Source of the DNA: Lachnospiraceae bacterium
GTDB taxonomy: Bacteria > Bacillota > Clostridia > Lachnospirales > Lachnospiraceae
Assembly (NCBI GenBank): GCA_014804645.1
Contig: JAAUZI010000005.1
Coordinates: forward strand, 1-64,000
Reading direction: 5' to 3'
DNA: 64,000 nt
The notes beneath the pieces are model-generated. The model did no database searches and had not been told where the DNA came from. It saw only the letters and a program-made list of their open reading frames with translations. A program made the position numbers and the translations under genes. Shown here one piece after another: positions 31,278 through 39,495 of the stretch (position 1 is its first letter; the number at the start of each line of letters is the position of its first letter).

Positions 31278-33341
31278 TTGAGAAAAACATTATATAGTAT
31301 AGGTATACTGTTTTTAGCAGTGTTATTATCTGCCTGCGGGAAAGAACAAAGAGAAAAACCGGAGAGATTTTATTCGATAGAATATCAGCAGGAGGCTGCG
31401 GTAGATTTACCCAGCCAGGCAGTGTGTAGTTCTAAAGGGGCCTGGGTTTTGGCAGCGATAAAAGACACGCCAGTTTATTTTTATAACATGGAAACGGTTT
31501 CCGCATCTCCGGTGGATTGGAATATAGAAAGCGGTGAATATATTGTCTCTATGGCGGCGAATGAGGAGACCATATATCTTGCCGTCAATAATGGGAGCAG
31601 GATAAAGGTTCGCAGAGGGCGGGAAGGAAGACCGTGGGAAGACATTGCGGATTTTTCATTGGATGATGTGGGCAATTTGTGTTCTTTCTGGGTAGATAAA
31701 CAGGAGAATTTCTATTTTATTTCAGATCATGAAATATACATAACAAACGGGGAAAATCAGAACAGAAGGCTATCCTTGGACGGGCGGCTCATATTCTGGG
31801 AGGAGTCGGGCAAAGTCAAATGTCTGGCAGGCAGTCAGGAATGTTTACGCCTGATAGATATTGAGGCTGAGGAACCTGTGGAGGAATGGAGTTTCGCGTA
31901 TCCCTGCACTCATAATTTGATAAGAATAGACAACTCTGACTCAGAAGTCTGGCTTGTGGTAGATGAATCGCTGCTTTGCATAAGCATGGTTTCTGGTGAA
32001 ATATTGTCTGAAACGGATTTATTGCAGTGTGGAATATCGACCATGAATATTTATTGCGGCGCATTTGCCGACAGAGATTCAGAAGATGAGAAACTACTTT
32101 TATATGGAAAAAGTGCTGGAAATCGCCTGATAGTTTATCAGTTGGGTAAAATGCTCGATAGCGCAGCGTTACCCAGGGAAGAAGTAGTCTATGGTACATT
32201 GGCTATCAACAGTACCATGATGAATCAGATTGTAGAATTTAATAAGCAGAGCAGAGAGTATTACGTCACAGTGCAGATTTATGGGAACGGAGATTTGGAG
32301 AACGGCAGAATACAGCTTCAGGCGGCGCTAAGCGGTGACGATGGACCGGATATCATCAATGTATTTTTTGTGGATAACTGTGATGGTTATGTACGGAACG
32401 GGTATTTTGAAGACCTGACGTCATATATTCAGGCCACCGAGGAAAATGGAAATGATAAGCAAGGGGAAGTAATGTGGCAGATTATGGAACCTTATTTTAC
32501 CGATGGAAAGGTATATATATTGCTGCCACATTTTACATTGTCCGGCCTGGTGATTTCCCCAGAAGACACAGAGGGAATGGCAGATTGGAACGTGAAAGAG
32601 ATGTTTAGGCTGATAGAGAAAAATGCGGGCCAAAAAAGCATTTTTACTACATCGACAGCGGAAAATGTATTGTTATTAGCAGTTAGGGGAATGCAGGGAG
32701 ATTTCATTGATTACAGCACAAAAACCTGTAATTTTGAAAGGGAGGAGTTTATACGGCTGTTGGAGTATTGCAGGCAGTACGGCAGAGAATCCGATTGGAG
32801 CGGTACTATGTCCATGGGGGATATGGCGCAGAGGACACTTTTTCTTGATATGACGTTTTCTTCTTATATGGAGTATTTACTCACACAGGCAAGTTATGGA
32901 CAGGGGATAGAATTATATGGCTATCCCACTGTCAAAGGCCAGGAGTATATTGTCAATAAATCCATAGATGCATGCGCTATGAATGCAAAAAGTAATAACA
33001 AGGCCGGGGCATGGACATTCATGGAGTCGCTGCTGCACTTTGCCTATCAGGAGACGGAGGGCTTGGGTTGGCCGATCTGCAAAGGTGCTTATTATAATGT
33101 GTGGGCGTATAATAAGGGAACGGCGGTCAGAATAAAAGGAACTGATTATTATGTGGACGAGCAAGATAAAGAAATGTTTGATTATATTTTAGAAAACGGT
33201 TCATTCCAAAGTGGAGCCATAGATGAGAATATTATGAATATCATTCAGGAGGAAACCGCCTCCTATTTTGCCGGGGACAAGAGCGCCCAAGAGGTGGCTC
33301 GTATTATACAGAGCAGGGTACAATTGGTGTTGAATGAATAA
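31278..33341 (+). CDS. Lipoprotein: N-terminal propeller-like region plus extracellular solute-binding-like domain
   Basis: The 687-residue product starts at TTG (AAAGGGG upstream) with a lipoprotein signal ending LLSAC, Cys20 being the lipidated residue. Residues about 30-300 show repeated short strands like a beta-propeller. From about 305 to the end the pattern is that of an ABC-type extracellular solute-binding protein (STMMNQIVEFNKQS, GDDGPDIINVF, NNKAGAWTFMESLL). No permease is adjacent. It is followed after 17 bp by a small secreted protein. Function is unknown; a surface receptor or sensor is possible. Confidence 0.72.
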   Translation: MRKTLYSIGILFLAVLLSACGKEQREKPERFYSIEYQQEAAVDLPSQAVCSSKGAWVLAAIKDTPVYFYNMETVSASPVDWNIESGEYIVSMAANEETIYLAVNNGSRIKVRRGREGRPWEDIADFSLDDVGNLCSFWVDKQENFYFISDHEIYITNGENQNRRLSLDGRLIFWEESGKVKCLAGSQECLRLIDIEAEEPVEEWSFAYPCTHNLIRIDNSDSEVWLVVDESLLCISMVSGEILSETDLLQCGISTMNIYCGAFADRDSEDEKLLLYGKSAGNRLIVYQLGKMLDSAALPREEVVYGTLAINSTMMNQIVEFNKQSREYYVTVQIYGNGDLENGRIQLQAALSGDDGPDIINVFFVDNCDGYVRNGYFEDLTSYIQATEENGNDKQGEVMWQIMEPYFTDGKVYILLPHFTLSGLVISPEDTEGMADWNVKEMFRLIEKNAGQKSIFTTSTAENVLLLAVRGMQGDFIDYSTKTCNFEREEFIRLLEYCRQYGRESDWSGTMSMGDMAQRTLFLDMTFSSYMEYLLTQASYGQGIELYGYPTVKGQEYIVNKSIDACAMNAKSNNKAGAWTFMESLLHFAYQETEGLGWPICKGAYYNVWAYNKGTAVRIKGTDYYVDEQDKEMFDYILENGSFQSGAIDENIMNIIQEETASYFAGDKSAQEVARIIQSRVQLVLNE

Positions 33342-33358
33342 TCGAAAGGGGAATAAAA

Positions 33359-33727
33359 ATGAGAAAAAGGAAACTTATGATTGGTCTATTATCTGCCGCT
33401 ATGATCTGTGGTAGTATGTTAGTGGCAAACGCTGCGGAGCAAAACAATAGTATTGTCAAAAACACAAATGATACTATTGTTGTAGAAGACTATTGGACTA
33501 CAGATGCTTTTGGAGATTCGATGTTTGTAATGTTCACATACAAGTATTCGGATGGAAACTCTGTTTATCGCACTGGTTTTACACATTCCGCCAATAACAG
33601 GACGTGGAGTGAAAATGTCTCCGATAATTTCTTTAGCGATACTCTTTATTCTACGGCCACGCTCACTTGTTATTATTCATTTTCATGCAGTGCGTGGTGC
33701 GATATTTACGGACAATCAGGACATTAG
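33359..33727 (+). CDS. Small secreted protein with signal peptide, unknown function
   Basis: The 122-residue product has a clear Sec signal peptide ending near VANA-AEQ (residues 1-26). The mature part of about 96 residues is rich in Ser, Thr and aromatics and has three cysteines in its last 20 residues (TCYYSFSCSAWCDIYG). The ribosome site GAAAGGGG is strong, and it is probably co-transcribed with the lipoprotein 17 bp upstream. It could be a secreted peptide, a bacteriocin-like product or a surface partner of the lipoprotein; no family is recognised with confidence. Confidence 0.65.
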   Translation: MRKRKLMIGLLSAAMICGSMLVANAAEQNNSIVKNTNDTIVVEDYWTTDAFGDSMFVMFTYKYSDGNSVYRTGFTHSANNRTWSENVSDNFFSDTLYSTATLTCYYSFSCSAWCDIYGQSGH

Positions 33728-33787
33728 TTATATTTTTGAAACATGCATAGACAAACATTAATTTTTCATTCAATCCATTTGTATACC

Positions 33788-33818
33788 ACGGGGCAGCATG
33801 TGATATTTGCTGCTCCGT
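33788..33818 (+). terminator. Hairpin ending the lipoprotein/small secreted protein operon
   Basis: An 11-bp stem (33788-33798 with 33808-33818, one G-U pair) has a 9-nt loop. The following sequence is only moderately T-rich, so termination strength is uncertain. Confidence 0.5.
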
Positions 33819-33836
33819 TCGTCATTCAACCAACAC

Positions 33837-33864
33837 TTGACAGGTATAAAAAATCTGATAACAT
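33837..33864 (+). promoter_or_regulatory. Promoter of the frameshifted gene at 33913
   Basis: TTGACA at 33837-33842, a 16-bp spacer and TAACAT at 33859-33864 give a good vegetative promoter about 50 bp upstream of an ATG with an AAAGGAG ribosome site. Confidence 0.7.
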
Positions 33865-33912
33865 AAAACCAACGCAAAACTTACTATAAGAATATGAAAA
33901 AGGAGAATCTAT

Positions 33913-34666
33913 ATGGTGCGGCTAAACTCAAACGAGTATATGTGGTATATGAAAAATATTGTTCATCAAATCCCAGTTCTACCTGCTGGTTTATATTTTG
34001 TTCGCGATTTTTTTGGAACCCTGCCAACGTCACCTCGCATTGCGAGGAGATTATTTGAGGAGGTTTCTTTGGGGCGTATCCCAGGGATCAGATTGGTGGG
34101 AAAGAGATCACGAGAAGGATATCTGATTCAAGGAAACGCTGGAAAAGGAGGGTGCGTAGGATACAGATCGTCCAGCAATTACTGAAAGATTTTTGCGATA
34201 TGCCGATAATCTGTCCAATGAAACGGATGAAACGGGAGATAGTGAGTTCAGAAAAAGAATGATAATTGCATCAAAAAGCAATGTTCCAAGAGATATCATA
34301 GTGGGAGAAATACCGACATTCTTAAAAATTAGGACAGATGGAGAGTTACTTGAGCGTGTAAAAGATAAATTTCAAAAGGCACTCGATCTGAGAATAGTAC
34401 AAATGCCATATATGTTCAAAACTTTAGGTATCGCATACGCCCTATATTTGATAGAAGAAAACAAAAGACTTGGAATCAACGCTATGAAAAGGGAAAGTGA
34501 CGATGCCTATAAACCTACGGTAAGATTGGCAGGAAATGATGGATTATCGGATTTAGAAAGCATTAATATCCTCACCGCCATGTACCTTGGTGATAGAAAA
34601 TATGAAAAAGAAATAAAGGCGATTCTAAAGACGTGGAGCGACGAACAATGTGAAGGGTGCCAATGA
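33913..34666 (+). pseudogene. Unknown gene split by a probable +1 frameshift near 34159
   Basis: The first part (90 residues from the ATG at 33913) ends GCVGYRSSSNY in an unlikely tail. Another frame continues from about 34160 to 34666 with well-formed sequence (DTDRPAITERFLRYADN, then a helical region ending CEGCQ), but it lacks a start codon with a ribosome site and has a TAG just upstream. Removing one G in GTAGGATAC at about 34158-34166 would join both into a protein of about 250 residues. The family is not recognised. A sequencing error or programmed shift cannot be excluded. Confidence 0.55.
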
Positions 34667-34705
34667 ACGTTTTTACAAAAAATAATATTTTTAAGGATGA
34701 GTACT

Positions 34706-34801
34706 ATGCAGAAATTAATATTTGTTATGGGGGTTACAGCCACCAGATGGGATTGTCCGCCGGATATGGGGCATTTTGGTCTGCTTGGTGACGCTGGGTG
34801 A
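34706..34801 (+). CDS. Possible 31-residue peptide or gene remnant
   Basis: A short frame of 31 codons (begins MQKLIFVMGV, ends LLGDAG) has AAGGATG at a suitable distance from its ATG. It may be a real small peptide, but it lies between a broken gene and the PARG-like gene and looks equally like debris. No function is proposed. Confidence 0.25.
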   Translation: MQKLIFVMGVTATRWDCPPDMGHFGLLGDAG

Positions 34802-34840
34802 GAAACTACATAATAAAGTGAAAAGGGAGGAATATGTTAT

Positions 34841-35620
34841 ATGGCATATGTGAATGAAAAGGAAAATAGGGCGCAGCAGGCGGTAAGTCACACGGAGGAG
34901 ATGGAAAAAATTTATGGAAATGAAATAAAAGAATCCGTCCGGGACACCACAATCTACGATGTGGACTTTGTCTGTATGGGAGATAGCGGCAGTGATAAAG
35001 AGTGGAGAAAAATCACTTTAGAGCCTTTGGACAGTGTCTCGGCTATTATAAAAGCCGCAGAGGATGGGAGCCGCATGGCGGTTTTGAATTTCTCATCCTA
35101 CAGAAATCCGGGCGGTGGATTTATAGGCGGCAGCAGGGCCCAGGAGGAATGTCTCTGCCATGAGTCTTTTCTCTACAATGTACTCTCGCAAAAGAGAGAA
35201 TTCTATGACTGGAACAATCAGCACAAGAACCGTTCCCTGTACTGCAATCGGGGCATGTACACGCCGGGCGTTATCTTTATGCGTGGGGATAAGCAGGTAT
35301 CTTGCGACGTGATTACCTGCGCTGCGCCCAATTTCTCGGCGGCCAGCAAAAACCAAGTATCCCCTAAGGAAAACAGCAAGGCGCTCAAAGACAGAATTCG
35401 GTTTATATTGGATATCGCTAGAGAAAATCGGGTAAATACGCTGATTTTGGGCGCCTACGGTTGCGGTGTTTTCGGGCAGGACCCGAGAGAGGTTGCGGAT
35501 ATTTTCAAAGAGTATCTGGAAACAGAATATAAATGCTTTGAAAAGGTCATTTTCGCCATACCGAAGGGGAAGGACGGCAACTGTCAGGCATTTGCGGAAG
35601 TATGGGACTTTGATGTTTAG
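34841..35620 (+). CDS. TIGR02452/microbial PARG-type macrodomain protein
   Basis: The 259-residue product matches the bacterial poly(ADP-ribose) glycohydrolase-like family. It has an N-terminal helical block, then NFSSYRNPGGGFIGGSRAQEE, where GGG (91-93) and QEE (101-103) are the PARG catalytic signature. The macrodomain strand LILGAYGCGVFGQDP and a nearby GKDGNCQAFAEVW end follow. It should remove ADP-ribose from proteins or nucleic acids. No ADP-ribosyltransferase is adjacent, so it is an orphan here. A strong terminator follows. Confidence 0.85.
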   Translation: MAYVNEKENRAQQAVSHTEEMEKIYGNEIKESVRDTTIYDVDFVCMGDSGSDKEWRKITLEPLDSVSAIIKAAEDGSRMAVLNFSSYRNPGGGFIGGSRAQEECLCHESFLYNVLSQKREFYDWNNQHKNRSLYCNRGMYTPGVIFMRGDKQVSCDVITCAAPNFSAASKNQVSPKENSKALKDRIRFILDIARENRVNTLILGAYGCGVFGQDPREVADIFKEYLETEYKCFEKVIFAIPKGKDGNCQAFAEVWDFDV

Positions 35621-35632
35621 GGATGGCGATAG

Positions 35633-35686
35633 GGGGCTGTGAGAAATGGAGTTTCAATACTCTCCATTTTTTCACAGCCCCTTTTT
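35633..35686 (+). terminator. Intrinsic terminator after the PARG-like gene
   Basis: A long stem GGGGCTGTGA / TCACAGCCCC with an inner GGAG/CTCC helix is followed by five T. It ends the transcription unit and isolates the GntR operon. Confidence 0.92.
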
Positions 35687-35708
35687 AATATAAATTTTTA
35701 TATTTCTA

Positions 35709-35750
35709 TTGACACATATGTGTTTATGGTGTATATATAACATATAAACA
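35709..35750 (+). promoter_or_regulatory. Promoter and palindromic operator of the YtrA-type GntR operon
   Basis: TTGACA at 35709-35714 and TATATA at 35732-35737 are spaced by 17 bp. TGTTTAT (35721-35727) and its exact complement ATAAACA (35744-35750) form a palindrome with a 16-bp gap that overlaps the promoter. This is the expected layout for autorepression by the GntR protein encoded next. Confidence 0.75.
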
Positions 35751-35790
35751 GTTAAACAAATACATCTTTTGCGCGAAAGAGGTAAAGAAC

Positions 35791-36168
35791 ATGGTATTGT
35801 TACAGAATTCAGGAGTGCCCATATATCAGCAGATTGCGGAACAGCTGAAGGAGGATATTTTGGCGGGTAAACTGAGAGAGGGCGAGTACCTGCCCTCCAT
35901 CAGAGGACTGGCCAAGGATCTGAAGATCAGTGTTATTACAACAATGAAGGCCTACGAGCTGCTGGCCGAGGAGGGACTGGTCACAGCCATGCAGGGCAAG
36001 GGTTTCTATGTAAATGCCCAGGACAGCGAAATGCTGCGGGAGCAGCATCTGCGGCGAGTCGAGGACGCCCTCGGAGAGGCCATAGCGGCGGCCAAGATCG
36101 CCGGGCTTAGCAGCCAGGAGCTGGTAGAGACATTGCAGGCTCTGCTCGCAGTAGAGAGAGACCGATAG
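35791..36168 (+). CDS. GntR family transcriptional regulator, YtrA subfamily
   Basis: The 125-residue product is a GntR winged helix (PIYQQIAEQLKEDILAGKLREGEYLPSIRGLAKDL, in two motif parts, residues about 8-75) with a short C-terminal dimer tail of about 45 residues, typical of YtrA regulators that control neighbouring ABC transporter operons and respond to cell-wall antibiotics in Bacillus. The palindrome at 35721-35750 is its probable operator. The three transporter genes follow after a structured 164-bp leader. Confidence 0.92.
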   Translation: MVLLQNSGVPIYQQIAEQLKEDILAGKLREGEYLPSIRGLAKDLKISVITTMKAYELLAEEGLVTAMQGKGFYVNAQDSEMLREQHLRRVEDALGEAIAAAKIAGLSSQELVETLQALLAVERDR

Positions 36169-36212
36169 GTAGGGCGGATGCGGTACAGAGGATCAGGAGA
36201 TCCTCTAAAACA

Positions 36213-36302
36213 GTGTATCTCCGGAAAGCGCACTGAACAATATCGGGACGCTTAGGCGGCCGGATATTGTTCATATGCCCCGTGTGCTTGTAGGAGATAT
36301 AC
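36213..36302 (+). promoter_or_regulatory. Extended hairpin leader between the GntR and ABC transporter genes
   Basis: Three stacked helices close on each other: 36213-36222 with 36293-36302 (10 bp), 36228-36233 with 36282-36287 (6 bp), and 36234-36244 with 36263-36273 (11 bp perfect). A smaller perfect 8-bp hairpin with a 4-nt loop lies at 36187-36206. No T run follows, so it is not an ordinary terminator. It may be an mRNA-stability, processing or regulatory element. Confidence 0.6.
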
Positions 36303-36332
36303 GGAACTTTAAATAGAAAGGATAGGCGGAAC

Positions 36333-37211
36333 ATGGAATATGTGATTACAGGAAGTAATATCAGAAAAAAGTTCAAAGGTTTTGCGCTGGACATTCCCCA
36401 ACTGCAGATTCCCCAGGGTTTTGCCACAGCGCTGATTGGAGAGAACGGCGCGGGTAAGACAACTCTGTTGAATATCCTCTCCGGCATTCGGCTGGATTAT
36501 AAGGGAGAGATTCAATATTTTGCCCAGAAGTCGAGGATAGATGATGCGGGAGTACGAGACCGCATCGGATATACGGGACCGGGCAACTACTATCTGCCCC
36601 ACTGGACAATCAAGCAGGTGGAGGATGCAAACAGACTGCTCTTTACACGATTTCAGCCAGAAAGCTACAGAAATTTGTGCCGTGAACTGGCTATACCCAT
36701 GGACATGGGCAAGGAGGCTCGGAACCTCTCCGACGGCAACCGCATGAAACTGATGCTGGCGGCAGTGCTGTCAAGGGATACGGAGCTGCTGATTTTGGAC
36801 GAACCAGCCTCGCCCCTGGACCCTCTGATGCGGGATAAGCTCTGCGATATGATTCGGGAGTATCTCGTGAGCCGGGAGGGAGAGAGGAGTGTTTTCTTCT
36901 CCACTCACAATGTGGCGGATATGGAGAATGTGACAGACTATGCCATTGTCATGGAGCAGGGACAGATCGTGGAGCAGGGCTTTGTGGAGGACCTGAAAGA
37001 GAAATATGTGCTGGTCAAGGGGGATGCGGAATACATCGACCAGGCAGCACCCATTCTGGTGACGCAGACCCGCAGCCGTTTTGGTTTCGAGGGTATCTGC
37101 CTGGCGGGACGGTTGGATGAGCTGGCGGGCATGAATGTCGCGGTGGAGACTCCCACCCTGTCGCAGATCTGTGTGGCGGTGATGAAAACGCATAGTCAGC
37201 TGCAGTTTTAA
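36333..37211 (+). CDS. ABC transporter ATP-binding protein of the YtrA-type operon
   Basis: The 292-residue product has Walker A GENGAGKTT (about 34-42), a degenerate signature (LSDGNRMKL in place of LSGGQ), Walker B LLILDEPASPLD and the switch histidine in FFSTHN. The C-terminal 75 residues form a transporter-specific domain. It should power the two membrane proteins encoded next. The substrate may be a peptide antibiotic or cell-wall precursor, by analogy with Bacillus YtrBCDEF. Confidence 0.9.
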   Translation: MEYVITGSNIRKKFKGFALDIPQLQIPQGFATALIGENGAGKTTLLNILSGIRLDYKGEIQYFAQKSRIDDAGVRDRIGYTGPGNYYLPHWTIKQVEDANRLLFTRFQPESYRNLCRELAIPMDMGKEARNLSDGNRMKLMLAAVLSRDTELLILDEPASPLDPLMRDKLCDMIREYLVSREGERSVFFSTHNVADMENVTDYAIVMEQGQIVEQGFVEDLKEKYVLVKGDAEYIDQAAPILVTQTRSRFGFEGICLAGRLDELAGMNVAVETPTLSQICVAVMKTHSQLQF

Positions 37212-37232
37212 AGAGGCAGGAATGAGGTAACT

Positions 37233-37874
37233 ATGAAGAAAATAAAGTCCTATTTACTTTTTACCAGCTGGAGATACAAGCTGGGAATATTCCTGATACT
37301 GCCGATGGCAGTGCCGGCAGTGGGATTGTTCTGGAAACATTTTTTGAGTATGTCGGGATATGGTTATATGATGATTGCAGCGACAGTGTTTTTTGAGGTT
37401 TTGACGGATCAGGGCGTTTTTGCGGGAATTCAGTCCAAAAGGGGCTACAAGCTGGACTTCCTGAAAACCTCCCCCTCGGGTTCTAAAATACTATACCGGG
37501 GATTGGTCGGGGATCTGATAAGGCGTTTTTTTACGGCGGCGCTCTGTGTAGGAGTATGCGGCGCCATGGGGATTCTGACGAAGGGGAGCGGATGGGACAG
37601 ATGTCTGGGTGTTCTGCTTGCGATCTATGTCGCGGAAGTGCTGGCCCTTTTCATATCACGCTTTACCCGGTCCGTTACGCTGTGCGTATATACTGCCTAT
37701 GGTGGGATTGTGGCAGGGGAGATTCTGCTTACTGTGGTCAATGTGGTTTCTTTGCCGGGGTTATGGTTGGCGGAGGGTCTGCTGGCGCTGGCGGCAGCAG
37801 CCATAAGTGTGTTGGTAGTGCGGATTGCCATGAAGAAATGGCGGCAGACATTTTTTGATACCCAGGAGGATTGA
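37233..37874 (+). CDS. ABC-2-like membrane protein of the YtrA-type operon
   Basis: The 213-residue product has about six hydrophobic segments (GIFLILPMAVPAVGLFW, a middle pair, and WLAEGLLALAAAAISVLVV near the end). Sequence similarity to known permeases is weak. Membership in the exporter is inferred from its place 21 bp after the ATPase and its 4-bp ATGA overlap with the next membrane gene. Confidence 0.75.
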   Translation: MKKIKSYLLFTSWRYKLGIFLILPMAVPAVGLFWKHFLSMSGYGYMMIAATVFFEVLTDQGVFAGIQSKRGYKLDFLKTSPSGSKILYRGLVGDLIRRFFTAALCVGVCGAMGILTKGSGWDRCLGVLLAIYVAEVLALFISRFTRSVTLCVYTAYGGIVAGEILLTVVNVVSLPGLWLAEGLLALAAAAISVLVVRIAMKKWRQTFFDTQED

Positions 37875-38545
37875 AAATGAAAATTATGGAGAGCTGGCGT
37901 TTTGCCATAAAATGTATGAAATTATCTTATAATTTAAAATCAAATCTAATTATCATGGGATTTCTGGGCGTACTGGGGCTGGTGTATGAGATATTTAATA
38001 TAACCGACGGCATGGGTGCCTATATATTGTTGGTGGTGGCCATATACCCCGCCCAGTTGATAGTTTCTATCTGCGGCTCCCAGCTGGTGCAATCCTCTCC
38101 ATGCAAAAAGACCCTTATGACCTCCCTGCCCACAGTGATAACATTTTGCAGTGGCGCGGTAATGTATTTGACAATAGTATGCATTGAGATGATTCGAGTT
38201 CACATAACGCCAGAGGCTGCGGGGCACAGCGCCCGTCTGGTCCTGATCTGCGGTCTGATGCAGATGATGTTGCACATCTATATAGGCATTGCATATAAAT
38301 ATTTTGTGCTGCCCATGGTTCTGATGTGTGTTAGCATGGTCTGTTTTTACAATTCGTCAGGCATTTTTGGAGAAGGCACGGTACTCTCACAGTATTTTTT
38401 GAAGATTCCTATGTCGGCGGCCATTGCGATAGGTCTGTGTCTTGCGCTGCTGGGAGCGCTGCTGCAGTATGTTGTCTCCCTGTTGGTATACAAAAAACCC
38501 ATATCGCGGCGGGCCATTTACGGAATATTGCGGCAGCAGGCGTAG
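37871..38545 (+). CDS. Second membrane protein of the YtrA-type ABC operon
   Basis: The 224-residue product has about six membrane segments (NLIIMGFLGVLGLVYEIF, YILLVVAIYPAQLIVSI, AIAIGLCLALLGALLQYVV) and shares the size and layout of the preceding gene, with which it overlaps by ATGA. The two probably form the heterodimeric channel for the ATPase. No signal or catalytic motif is seen. Confidence 0.72.
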   Translation: MKMKIMESWRFAIKCMKLSYNLKSNLIIMGFLGVLGLVYEIFNITDGMGAYILLVVAIYPAQLIVSICGSQLVQSSPCKKTLMTSLPTVITFCSGAVMYLTIVCIEMIRVHITPEAAGHSARLVLICGLMQMMLHIYIGIAYKYFVLPMVLMCVSMVCFYNSSGIFGEGTVLSQYFLKIPMSAAIAIGLCLALLGALLQYVVSLLVYKKPISRRAIYGILRQQA

Positions 38546-38626
38546 GTAGGGGTTCCCTACTGTGGAATGACGTTGGGATAGATCCTCCATAAATGTGCTA
38601 CAGATATATTCATATGTACTGCTCAG

Positions 38627-38660
38627 AAAGACTCCTGAAAAAAATACGGGAGTCTTTTTT
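38627..38660 (+). terminator. Intrinsic terminator after the YtrA-type ABC operon
   Basis: Stem AAGACTCC / GGGAGTCTT (38628-38635 with 38648-38656) is followed by a run of T. The rest of 38546-38840 shows no convincing gene. Confidence 0.85.
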
Positions 38661-38840
38661 GACTTCTGTCGAGCAGAGCTGCGATCAGTGCAATGGACAG
38701 ACCCTGCGGCAGAATAGAGTCATTACAGTGTCTCCGAACAAGGATATGATTTCTCTTGATATTGGTGGGGAACATATGTAAAATTAGAAAGAGAGTATGG
38801 GCCGGAGGGCAGCAGGCATACATCGGGAAAGGACGATAAG

Positions 38841-39338
38841 ATGAAAACACAGGGAATAGAGCTTTTGATTCGAACTAGAGAAAATGCGGAGATTTATTTT
38901 TATAAAACCCAAAACAAGGAGATTTGCGAGATGCTGCCATCTGTCAACACGACGGTGGAACAGGCCCTGGACGCCTATGATAAGTCATGCCTCCCCGGCG
39001 CTACAAGTGCGGGCAGGAGCATATATTGGGAGGGGCGGTATATCGGCGACGTTTGGTGCTACTGTATTGATAGAGGCGAAACGCCCAACGCCATGCTCAG
39101 CTACTGTATTTTTGAGAAAAATTTGTGGGGGCGCGGGATCGCCGCTGCCGCAGTGGAAATGTTTTTGCAGTATGTCAGGGAGCAGTTTTCCCTCCAGTCT
39201 ATGGGAGCCTTTACCTATGCGGACAATGTAGGATCCATACATGTGCTGGAAAAAAACGGATTTGTCTGCAGGGAGTGTTTTGTCGAGGATGGTCGGGAGT
39301 CCGTGTACTATGAGAAGGTCTTGGGAATCACACAATAA
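38841..39338 (+). CDS. GNAT family N-acetyltransferase
   Basis: The 165-residue product has the GNAT fold in its second half: YCIFEKNLWGRGIAAAAVEMFLQYV carries the acetyl-CoA pyrophosphate loop (WGRGIA), and ADNVGSIHVLEKNGFVCRECF is the typical C-terminal motif. It resembles RimJ/RimL-type enzymes that acetylate protein N-termini or small molecules. The ribosome site GGGAAAGGA is good. The substrate cannot be inferred; neighbours give no link. Confidence 0.88.
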   Translation: MKTQGIELLIRTRENAEIYFYKTQNKEICEMLPSVNTTVEQALDAYDKSCLPGATSAGRSIYWEGRYIGDVWCYCIDRGETPNAMLSYCIFEKNLWGRGIAAAAVEMFLQYVREQFSLQSMGAFTYADNVGSIHVLEKNGFVCRECFVEDGRESVYYEKVLGITQ

Positions 39339-39382
39339 TCCCAAATTAATTTCTGACAGGTATATCAATATGAACAGATATA

Positions 39383-39391
39383 TGTTACAAT
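39383..39391 (+). promoter_or_regulatory. Extended -10 promoter for the EAL gene
   Basis: TGTTACAAT at 39383-39391 fits the extended -10 pattern TGnTAnnnT. No -35 is clear. It lies about 105 bp upstream of the chosen EAL start. Confidence 0.45.
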
Positions 39392-39495
39392 AAGTGTTAC
39401 GACATTAAAAAGCATAGACAGATATGCGTTCTACGTCCATTACTGATCGATGCAGTATCGCAAGTACAACTTGCGATATGCGGAAAGAGGAAGTT

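Noticed and set aside
38593..38781. 62-residue frame after the YtrA-type operon
   Set aside because: It spans an obvious intrinsic terminator and has no ribosome site or recognisable sequence.
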